Source: Branchiostoma floridae (lineage: Eukaryota; Chordata; Leptocardii; Amphioxiformes; Branchiostomatidae). Taken from it: DNA of 64,000 nucleotides. The position numbers and the translations under genes are program-made. Location: NCBI RefSeq assembly GCF_000003815.2, contig NC_049990.1, positions 12,950,771 to 13,014,770 of the forward strand. Reading direction: 5' to 3'. Below the pieces are notes generated by a model, which saw only the letters and a list, made by a program, of their open reading frames with translations, had not been told where the DNA came from and made no database searches. This document shows, in pieces, positions 23,401-35,400 of this stretch (positions are counted from its first letter, which is position 1; each line of letters starts with the position of its first letter).

Positions 23401-26400
23401 AAAACATTTTTTTAGTTTTTGCAAATTTCTTTTCTTAAAATCTTGAATGTATCTTATGCTTAATGCAAATAATGATGTAATAAGCATATTATTAATCAGT
23501 GTTTATTCATGGTCATTACTTCAACTGTACAAGTCATGTAAGTGTGAAAATCGTAAGTACCCTTTCACAGAATGGGTTGATTGAGGTTAGACATCCAAGT
23601 CATAAGACACGGCAAATACATCATACAATGTAGCAATTACTGAAGCAACTGGATATAATCATGAAAATGTTCAAGACGTTTCAGATAACATCGTTCAACA
23701 GTGGCGCTGAAGAGACCTTGAGGGACATCCGGTTTTATAACCTTACTATGAATTGATATGCAAAGGAGATGAAGACAACTATAGTAGTCTAATAGGAATC
23801 AAACTTTAAGGTAAGACTAATTAAAACGATGTTGATGCAATGAGTTAATTAGCTCCTGTTGTTTGAACACTACAGGAGCTAAAGTTTAAACTTGTAATCC
23901 ACACTGTGAAGAACCCAACTGTAACAACACATACATCGGCGATACCAGCTAGCCACTTCAAGAAAGGTACAAAGAATTCTTCTGCCATTTTCTGCCACCT
24001 ACAACACAGTCATCACTGCCTGCTGTCGTGGAGCCACTACGACCACTGTGGTCATGAGTGAGTGAGTGACAACACAACCAGGGACACTCTTTCAATCTCA
24101 CATCCACAGATACATGTAGCGTACACCACGAACCCTGCAGATTTGAATGGCGATTTCGAGAGGCTATATACAAGAGAATTTAAAATCCAACCCTCGACAG
24201 GAAGAAAGGCCTACGTATGGAACTTTCCAGCACTTGGGATTTAGCGCCCCACACCCGTGACAAAACATAAGCTCCTGTAATTCTCTTGTGCATCTTCTTG
24301 TCTATTACCTTTAGTTTGTTTCCTACTGGACTACTGAAATTGTTTTCATCTCCTTTGTACATCAATTGATACTTACGATATAAAACCAGATCTCCTACAA
24401 GATCTCTTCAGTGTCACTGACGAAAGATAACAGATGTCATCTGAAACCGCGTCTGACAATTTCCAAGATCATAATTCAGTTGCTTGTCAATGAGTAATTG
24501 CTATCTGGCTTTTCACAGAATGTTCCTTTGTCCTTTCTTTCATGATTAATCACAATTTCAGAATCATTAAAATCACCAGTTTACCTTAAACAGCTCAGTA
24601 GCGACTAGCGGATTGATACACACATAATCGTTTTCCCCTGCACTATACCAGAGAGGAATGCCCTGCCTGGCATGGTCGTGACAATCCCCACAGTTGGGTC
24701 CTTCTGTCAGGCTGGAGCCTATATAGCCTGGGACCTTTAATCACCCCTTGATCATAGCATGATGTAAGATGCAGATTATAGCCAAATTTTCCTGTCCAAA
24801 ACCTCTGCATGCTAATGTTCAGCTGAGTGATGACACCTACCTGCCTGACCTGACGTCCCAGCATGTCACTGTGTGGTCAAAAGAGCCAGTGATGACTTGG
24901 TCTCCTTTTGTGTTGAAGGACAAGGAAATAATTTCTGCTGAATGACCCTGCCAGGAAATAAGACAAACTTTATTAACATGACTGACAGTTACTGTAGTGG
25001 TCCAATAACAAGTTGTTCAAAACCCATCCTTAATCTGTGCATTAGAAGCCATTTGCCCTTTAGCTCAACACACTTGTCCAGCTGATTGGTTCATGGATTT
25101 GTAGGACGGCACCAGGGCTCTAGCCAGCGTCCATTTTTCCGTCAATTGCCGGAAATTTGCTTCGTCTGACGGAATTTTTTTAAAACCAATCTGTCAACAT
25201 TGACGGACAAAAATCCTTGGTGGAAGCTACAGGCGGCTTGGGGACGCTGTCCACGGCCGTAAAAGCCACACACTGTTTGTTTTGCTATTGTTATGATAGT
25301 TGACAATGTGTGTCGGCGCCCTTTCGCATACGATAATCTCAGACATTTAAAACCTGTTTTTCAAGGTCTCAATGGCAACATTTGCTACTTTGTAGTGTCA
25401 TAGGGAAACTGAATTTTCGCGGTTTTCACGACGGTTGGAATTGGCTGACGGAAAAAAATTTCGAGCTGGCTCGAGCCCTGGACGGCACAGAAATGTTTTG
25501 GTCAGCACCAAGCCCAGGAGAATTTTTCCTGTGAACTTGTTTGTCACACATGTATGTGCACCCTGTCCCTGCCTTGATTGTTCTCCGAACAGGACATTTA
25601 ACAATTGTTATTAGCCTTCATTGGAGTCAGCCCCATGCTGAAGCTTCATACTGATAACAATGGATGAGTGTATCAAAAGTACAAAATGGGACGAAATGGA
25701 AAGTACAGAAAGTGCAAAATTGAACGAAATGGAAAGTTCAGAAAGTACAAAATGGAATGTAGTGTACAGAAAGTGCGAAATGGAACTAAATGAATGAAAA
25801 TGGAATGAAATAGAATGACATTGTGTAAAATGGAACAAAATTCTTTAGTCACTGAGAGACCAACGAGATGACCTATACCTAAAGTTTGCTGACAAACTCA
25901 GCCCTAAACTCCTCCCACCATGATAGTAGTGGAACAGCAGGAAACTCCATGGCAGAAACACAAGGAACTCTAAGAAGAAGAAGCTCAAAACTGTAAAATG
26001 CAGAACGAACCTATATTTGGTTCTGCTATCTGTCTGGAGACCTATGCATTCAGACCTTTTGGTAGTAACGTCAGTTAATTAGCAAATTAAGGAATGGGTT
26101 CTAGAGCACTTGTTCGATGACAAGAGGCCCTCTCGAAGGGCGATTTGGGTGTTGGAACGCCTGTTCGAATGAGCGCTTGAACCCTCTCCTTAATTCGCTG
26201 ACATGTGTTGGGACCAATCAGCGCCCTCGTCCAAAATTTGGACGATTCCAGACGTTAACATGGTCCGGGATCCCAGACCATGAACTAACCTGCATATGCA
26301 GGTGGAATTTGAGCCCTGCAACCGCTACTCAAATACCAAATAACATGAAATTCCATCCACAGCTACTACAAGTTACATGTATATGGGGTTGACATTTTGA

Positions 26401-29400
26401 GAAAAAAAACACAGTCACTTTTTCTACCCAAAATATAACCTTCTTGGCAATGGTCCTCTTTTCAGTTTTTAGTTAGCATAAAAAATGTCTGATCTACCCA
26501 CAATATAGATGCTTTTAGCCAAAGACAAGAGTTATTTACCATGAGTGTGGAGATCTCTTGTCCTGTTTGCACATCCCATATCTTTGCTGTGGTGTCCATA
26601 CTGCCAGTAGCCACTATGGTGCTCTGAGGATTGAATGCTGTACACACCTAGAAGCCAGAAAACAACACATCTCTAGCATTAGACACCTCTATATTCAAAT
26701 GGACAAGACTATTAGTCAACTCACATTCAAAGGTGCTAAAAGGGGTGGGTATCATGAACAAGAGTACAAAGTACTTTGTGCTGAATGGGTCGGGAAAAAA
26801 TGGTTGGAAAGACGATTTTTGGACCAAATAGAAAATGAACAGCACATCAATGAGACCACAGCCCTAAAAACACATATAGCACTCAGTCATGTTTTGGAGA
26901 CAAGGCAAAAACAGAGCAGATTTAGATAGATGTATTTTTATGACTGTATACTCCAGGGCTTTAGCCAGCTCGAGATTTTTTTCCGTCAGCCAATTCCCAT
27001 TGACGGAAAATTCCTGTCAAGAATCTTTTTTTTTCCGTCATCGCGTAAAAATTTCCGTCATTGACTGCAAAAATGTCTACCTCGTCCGATATAAATGTTG
27101 TCATTGGGAGAAAATATGTCACCACGCTGACGTTTTGTAATAATGTGAACAGTAAAACATCGTTACTGTGCGTTTTCTTCCCCGCAAAAACACGGCGCTA
27201 AAATCAACTCGCGGGGTATGCAAATCTAACATTACATTCTCAATACGCACTGTTGATTGGTTGATCGTAACATCTGGAGGGGCGTCTCCTCAGATCCCGC
27301 GCTCTGATTGGTAAAGCTATGGATACCGACCCACGATGCACCGCACGCACCAGCGTTCAAATATTTTATTTGTTTGAAAATGTTACATTTGTAAAGGCAG
27401 GAGAACGCTATATTCTTCTATTACACGACAATTTTCTAGTTAAGAACACAATTAGTCAAAGACTCTTTTGAGAAAACATGCATTCATATACGGATTTATG
27501 GTGCATTTGGGGGAATTTTGGCGTTCAATTAACCCGGAAGTGTGCCAACAACAACGTGGCGTGGGTATCTCATCTGTGTCGCTGCAAAATAATTTAGCGT
27601 TTTCTCGTCAAAACAAAAACAAAATTCCCGCTGAAGAGAACCGTGCAACATTTTAGATCCTAAAGATTATGTTTTTGATCAAACTATTTGTGGATAGCAT
27701 GATGTGCCGGTTCTTTTAGCTGCGACTGGCACCTTGCGTTGTCGCAAGCGGCGCGGCTGGGCGAGCGAAAATAATTTGTACGGCCAGCCCCGGCACGCTA
27801 GCGTACAAGTTAGGTTTTGATGAGTGTCAAGATTCCAAACAAAGTTCGTAGAATGCACTGTTCTTGGAGTGAGACCTTGAAAAACGGGTTTTTAATGAGA
27901 TTATCGTATGCGAAAGGGTGCCGACACACAATCGTCAACAATCATGACAATAGCAAAACAAACAGTGTGTGGCTTTCCGACAATGGGCTGTCCGGGCGTC
28001 CCCAAGCCGTAGCTTCCCTCTTTTCAACTTGGCCTCCTTGCTTCAATCAACGATTTTTTTTCCGTCAAGGTTGACGGATTGGTTGAAATTTTTTTCCGTC
28101 ACACGCAGCAAATTTCCGTCAATTGACGGAAAAACGGACGCTGGCTAAAGCCCTGGTATACTCTCTAACTAAGACATTTTTTGGTGGTAAGTTATATAAA
28201 GAAACACAAGATGAGTCTACAGATGGTGAGTTGAGTGTTGTAAGTTCCAATATATGCACTTGCACTCAAATTTACACCAAGTGAAAAAGGAACACACAAT
28301 CAAACTGTGAATCAGGTTTTTTAGCAATAGTTTTTCCCATCTTGAGTATCCATGGTTGTTTTTTCATGAGCTCTATAATTCAACAATTGGTTTTGTTTCG
28401 TTATCATAGACTGGGACCTGAGTTTTCAGGATGACAATTTTTGTGTCTGAGCTGACAATGACAAGCACAGGTTCTAGTGGAGGTGTTTGGGTCAGAGAAA
28501 GGCAACAGAGTCTACAATATGCAGGATGTTTCCCTCTCAGGAAATTTCCTTTTGTACTCGCACAGAAAACCTGTCCATGAGATGTTGCCGTAAATTTACC
28601 ATAGATATGTGATAATTATGATACTCAAAGTAGAACCAAATTTGTCAGGAACCAGAAACAGTTGGTTGGTCCATGATGTCAGCTGTTGTCGTTACACCAC
28701 GAACGAACATTTGTTCAATCAACGTCTGTAATTTCCGCCGCATCGGTTATAACCGAAGATATTGACAGTCCCAAACATCGAATACGAACATCGAATGAAC
28801 AAAAAGAACAAAACGAAACCCAAATGATCCAAATAACAGAGAATATAGCGGTGATTTGGGAAATATTACGAGCGGACGACATGCAAAAGAAACGTGCCGG
28901 TACAAGCACCCTGGTATTTTTTCCTCTCCCGGCATATTTTCCTTTCCCGTCGTATTCCCGCATAAAAATCGCGAATAGACTTCCAAGGCCCCAGAGACGT
29001 CGGTGAAGGAGGCTATGACAAAACGACGTGCACAAAACATGCAAATCACGCAGCATCTGCTTGACAGTATCCAATTACCGCATGGCCTAGATAACACAGA
29101 CTTGGACCAATACACCGAAAAACGTACATTTTGTAGGGGTGACTTCTGAAATTATTACATCGATTATAAAAACAGCCACCGCGAAAAGAAAGGAACGCGC
29201 ATCATCGCGCAACAGAGTACAGACGACGGAGGTTACCCTCCAGTCACAAAGTAAAAACTTCGAGCTGGCTAGAGCTCTGTTCCATATAGTATTACATAGA
29301 CTGTGATAGAGGGAAACATAACAAAGCATTTTTTCCTTACAATTTCAGCAGTATGGCCCCTGAAGGTATGGTAACATTTGCCAGTCTCGGAGCTCCACAG

Positions 29401-32400
29401 TTTACAAGTCTTGTCGAATGATCCAGTAGCAATCTTATCGCTGTAGTGTGACAAGAACAGACTGTCCATTAGAGATACACATACAGTATACATAAAGAAC
29501 ACTGGGAACAAAAAGAAATTGAAAATCTCATTACCTGTGTACCTGTACATGTGTACCTGTAGCATGTGTACCTGTAGCATGTGTACTTGTAGCATGTGTA
29601 CCTGTACATGTGTACCTGTACATGTGTACCTGTAGCATGTGTACCTGTAGCATGTGTACCTGTACATGTGTACCTGTAGCATGTGTACCTGTACATGTGT
29701 ACCTGTACGTGTGTACCTGTAGCATGTGTACTTGTAGCATGTGTACCTGTACATGTGTACCTGTACATGTGTACCTGTAGCATGTGTACCTGTACATGTA
29801 CCTGTACATGTGTACCTGTAGCATGTGTACCTGTACATGTGTACCTGTAGCATGTGTACCTGTACATGTGTACCTGTACATGTGTACCTGTAAATTGTTT
29901 AGGCACAGGTCCAAATCTGACCAGCTGGTGTACCTGTACCTGAGCAAACTAAATACTACAGGACACCTGGTGAGGATAATCAGAAATTAGTTACACATTT
30001 CCAATAGTTTAGTATTGTTTTGAGACTAAAATATGTAAATTCTCATTAAAAAAATGACAATTTACCACTAAAGAAAACAGTCGGGCACGTATTTAACAGG
30101 TTGGGCAGGAGGTAGGCTCTGGGACTCAATATGGCGAAATGCAAAACGCAAATAACACCATACAGGGGCGCAGCGCATAGCGCCTTCTGGAGGCGAAACA
30201 TGAGTTTTTGATTTCTTCCCTTGCGAACGTTTTGCACATTTGGTGCCAATCGCATTTCGCCATATCGGGTCCAATGGCCTACCTGTGGGCAGATCGGAAT
30301 TGCTTTCAAATTGGTACAGGACTGGTGCAGATCCGGACTTGTACCTAATCTCAATGTACCTGCATGTATCTATCACAGCTTTTATCCCCAACTGTTTATT
30401 TTTTTATTTTTTTTTAATTCACATTTCTTTAAAGAGGATGAGACGGAAAGCAGACCCTGCTTATCGAGGTCTTCTCCTCATGTACAGAAGGACACACATA
30501 CATGACTACAAAACGTGAAATGACAAAGTCAAGAGGTAATGATAACGACATGAAATCAAACAACATGAAATCAAATAACAAAATGACGTGTAGCTGGCAT
30601 ACAAACTTAGAAGTAATCAAATAAGGTTATAAATCAATTAAAACAACCTGTCTATTGAACACACTTGACATAACTATATGAAAATAAACAAGGAATCAAA
30701 TAACAGAGTGACATGTGGCTGACAAACAAACTTAGAAATAATCAAATAAGGTTTAGCTAAAACGATCTGTCTGTTGGATGAACTTACTAGTAAATACAAC
30801 TGTTCATCATCAAATAAATGACAGTTTCACGACTTATTCCAGACCCTGTCTAGTTTCTCAGCACTTACAATTATATGTATAAAATCTAAGGTCAATTTGC
30901 GAGACAGTTGCAGAATCATAATATAACAACAATCTTTATTGACACGACAAAAGTACAGCGACTTTCGTAAGGTCTACATGTATAACAACTACTTACAGTA
31001 CAACTAAACACACATATATGGATATCTATAGGTATGACTAAATCAACATATAGGGTCTAGCATGTCATTAACACTATTAGTTCTACGGTATAAACATTCG
31101 TGGATATATTTGCCTACTTGTACACAGTGAGGGTTATCGCCTCCCAGAATGTAGTTGAATTTATCTATCGAACAGAGAGTAGCAAATTCTTTAGAACAAG
31201 CGGAAAGTAATGTGAACAGCTCTGTGCGTTTATCATTATATCGAGAACAATCCAGAACAAAGTGACGTTCGTCTTCGATGTCATTTGGGCAAAATGGACA
31301 AAACCTCTGGTCACGGGGAATTTTAGTATATCTTCCGGCTTCTATATTTAGTTTGTGACTACTGATTCTCATCTTTGTAATTGCTCTACGAAGTTCGAAA
31401 CTGTGTACATTCGAAAGATACTTCTTTTGTCCGTATCTTTCCTTTAGCGTAGAATAAATGCAAAGTTTTGAGTTATTCTGGATAGAAGAATGCCATTCTT
31501 GTATGTATATATCCTGTAAGCGGAGTCGTAATTGGTCGGTTAGCATATTAACATGATACAACCTCGGGTTTGTCCATACATGTCCAAAACCATTATAGTT
31601 GAGAATGTCAGTTACGTGATTTGTCCAGTCGTATTCGCCGGAAAGTAAAACATCATATGCTTCACGTAGTAAAGAATCTTCGGGTAAGTTTGCTAGACGG
31701 TGCCAGTATTTAATTAATTGTATCTCAGCATTGATCGAAATGGGAAAGGTTCCTAACTCACCACGGATGCCGTCATTTGATGATTTCGCATGTACTCCGA
31801 GTAAAAATTTTTGGAAACTCATGTCAATGGTGTCAAATTCTGGGATACTAGTATGTGAAGGAAGACGTATATTTTCAATTGCGAAGTTGTCATTTTCTAA
31901 TTTCATTCCTGATGCCAGTCTCAATAATCTATCCTTGTCTGATCTTTTCTTAAAATGGATGACGTAAGTATGAGTGAGGTCCGAAGACACACTCTTCCTA
32001 ACAGTTGCTGGGAGACCTCCCTCTAGATGGAGTTTGTTTAAAAAGGAAGAGAAAACAGTTTTGGGTGAAGATTCTGGAATTTGTTTTGATACAATAATTT
32101 TGATTGCTTTAGAAGTTTGGTCAAAACATGTGAGTTCGGCTCCGTACAGTAAAATAGGCAGTACAAACTTGTTGAAAAGGCTCATTCCTAGGTGAATTGG
32201 AATGTTCTTTTCTGAGAATAAAAGTGACTTTAGTTTGAATAAAGCTCTCATGGCTTTATTCTTTAAATATTTCCTGGCTGCTTTAAACTTTCCCGAAGAA
32301 GTCAGGGGAATACCAAGGTATGTATAACTGTCGGTTACTAGTATTTCTTTGCCATATATATAGAATTTGTTTGATAATCTCTTAATAGAACCTTTTGTAA

Positions 32401-35400
32401 AAACCAGTACTTTCGTTTTAGATACATTAACCCTTAATTTCCATTTGTTGCAATAAGATTCCAGGTTATTGATACAATTCTGAAGCCCCTCTTTCGACAA
32501 TGAGATCAAGGCTAAGTCATCTGCCCAAGATAAACAGTTGAGTGATTTATAATTCAAAATTGCGGCGTCACATTTATCAGCAAAGCATTGAGGTAGGTCG
32601 TTAATAAAAATATTGAATAATAATGGACTGAGATTGCAGCCTTGTCTTACTCCGCATGTGGAAACAAAGGGGCTTGACAAACCATTTTGTAGTCTGACAG
32701 TATAGTTAACATGGAGGTACATGGATTGCAATACATTGAAGAATTTCCCACCAACACCAAGATTTAACAATTTGTAGAATAAACCGTCCCGCCATACACT
32801 GTCAAAAGCTTTCTTCATGTCAACAAAGCAAACATATAATTTCCCTCTCTTTTTTTCAATATATTTCTCAATAAGAGCTTTCAGGATAAATACATTGTCA
32901 GAGGTTCGGCACTTTCTTCTGAATCCGAATTGAGTGTCCGCTAGCAGACAATTGCTTTCAACGAATTTCTGTAAGCGAGTATTTAAAAGGAATGTGAACA
33001 ATTTGGACAGACAGCTTGAGATGGCGATTCCTCTATAATTATCTACGTTAGATTTGTCGCCAGATTTAAAAATTGGTGTAAGGATACTTGTGGTCCAGTT
33101 AGATGGAAATTTGTTGTTGGAAAGGATTGTATTAAAGAGAATGACCAGTGGTTCGCATATCTTTTCTGCCCCATATTTTAACATCTCGTTTGAAATAGAG
33201 TCAATACCACATGCTTTTCCAGATTTTAGTGATTTCAAACCAGTCATAATTTCTGGTGTCGTGAAAGGGTAATCTAATGAATTTTGGGCGTTTTTATCTA
33301 AATGTTTAAGAGAATCAGTGACACTTTTTTCAAAAGAACTGTCAAATTCATTGTTTTTTACCAGATTATTTAATCCTTGAAAGTGTTCTATCCATTCTTT
33401 ACTTGTGATATTAGGATCTATGTTACCGTTATATTTGTGCCGTTTACTTCCTTGTCAAGAGTATTGAACAATGACCAAAATTGTTTGGGGTTTTTCTCAT
33501 TTAATGTTTCTAGATCACGTAATAGATTGGCTTTATAATTCCGTTTAGAATGTTTGATAATTTTTTGTCTTTCGCCGCGCTTCCGCGGCGAAAGGCAATC
33601 AGACCGATATTAGATTTCTGTCCGTCTGTCCGTCCGTCCGTCCGTCCGGGTCGACCATGCCATACCGTTTTGATCAAACCAAATTTTGTTCTTTTTGATT
33701 TGTGTCTTTTTATTGTTTTGTATCTTACGTCTTATTCTAAGAGAGCTTTTGGAAACATCTAATAAAATTTCAGTGAAGCTTGTTACGGCCTCCTCTGACG
33801 AGTGAAATGTTTTGTTGCAGAAATCTCTCAGTTTTGAATGCGTGTCTTTGTTGTTTATAGTATCTAAATATAATTGTTTTGATTCGTCAGTCCAAATGAA
33901 TTGTGTTGGTTTAGGATTATAACATTGGCTATCCTCCTTCAGGACTAGAGGAGAGTGCTTTGCAGACAATGAGAAAGAGATGTGACAGTGATCGGAAAAT
34001 GGCGATATAGAATTAACATTCATATATTGTATATCGGTTAACATCGACCTTTGAGTGATGCAGTAGTCCACAACACTTGAACCATTATAATGATAACATG
34101 TAAAATCACCTTTTAGATCCCCCGCGAATCTGCCATTCAAGATGGTCAAATCAGCCGACGAGCACAATTCTATAAGGCGTTTACCGTAATTGTTTACTTT
34201 AGAATCTCTATTATTCCTTTTCTTTGTATCTAAAACATCTTTTGTCAGGGGGTCATCCGGGGAATCAATACTAAAATAGGTTTCCAAAACAGATCCTGTT
34301 CTAGCATTGAAATCCCCTAGGATGATTATGTCACCAAGATTGGAGAATTTGCAGATATCAATGGATAATGTATCAAATGGGTCGACTTGTATGGACTTTG
34401 AGGATTCGGGAGGGATATAAATGTTGCAAAGGTATAGGTCTTTTTCGAGTCCAAAGAATTTTTTGTCAAGTTTGCACCAAATGCTGTCGACTGAACTACT
34501 CTCTAATTTTGTAATCCCCTTTCTGAACGAACTTTTGAAAATAGTCGCAACCCCACCCGAATTACGTTTTGCCCTCTTATTCCTACATCTATTACTACTA
34601 AACAAACTATACCCTGGGAACTGAAAATCTACATAATTGTCTGCCCAGGTTTCCTGTATACAGACAATATCACTATTTCTAAAGTAATTACAAAACTCTA
34701 CATCGCTAAACTTTTTCTTAACACTGCCTTGGATATTCCAACTTGAAAAAACTAGCGCAGATTTTTTCTCCATGTCCTTGAAATTAAAGATATTGAAGGT
34801 GTAAATACAGCTACAAGAAGTAAGACTTATACTATATTATTATATCAGTAAACAAGTATTCAGATATTACCTTGAAGGTGATGTAGAATCATATGAGTAT
34901 TAAGATATAAGAATGTTCCAAACTTTACGGAGTCGGTGTCCTAGCTGTCTCCACTGTGGGCTGGGATGTCCGTTCTTGCCAGCTTTCCACCAGGCGGGCC
35001 TAACGACTTGTCCGGTACCGCTGGTCGTGTCCCCGCTCCTCGTCGTCGGTCCAAGCTGGCCGGGAACTCCGATGTTAGCTCCCTTCGACAAGCCAGGTGC
35101 AGCTTGTCCTGTTCCAACCGCTGTGTTCCTATGTGCTTGTTTCACGGTTGGCGGCTGGTAAGGTGGCTTCCTAGACCTCGTGACTGGAACTGGAACAGGG
35201 CGCGGAAAAGAAGGTCCGTTTTGCCACCTCATGGGCGTCCGCTGGTTGACACTGGCAGGAAGACGGGCGGCCTGTGTATCTGTCCAGGCGGGAGACTGTC
35301 TCACGGCCCCGGTCCCGGATGCCGGGTACAAGGTTCGCTTGACGTCCGACACAAGCATCTTGGTGCCGCTATTAGGATCCAGGTGGATCTGGTCGGGGAG

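Noticed and set aside
28686-29115. Overlapping ORFs up to 122 codons on both strands
   Set aside because: Different frames and strands overlap without motifs, and the segment ends in a hAT-like terminus, so they are probably non-coding transposon DNA.
29269-29947. Minus-strand ORFs rich in [16 protein letters not shown]
   Set aside because: Translation of the 14/15-bp array; only the part over 29341-29440 is a real exon (DAW1).
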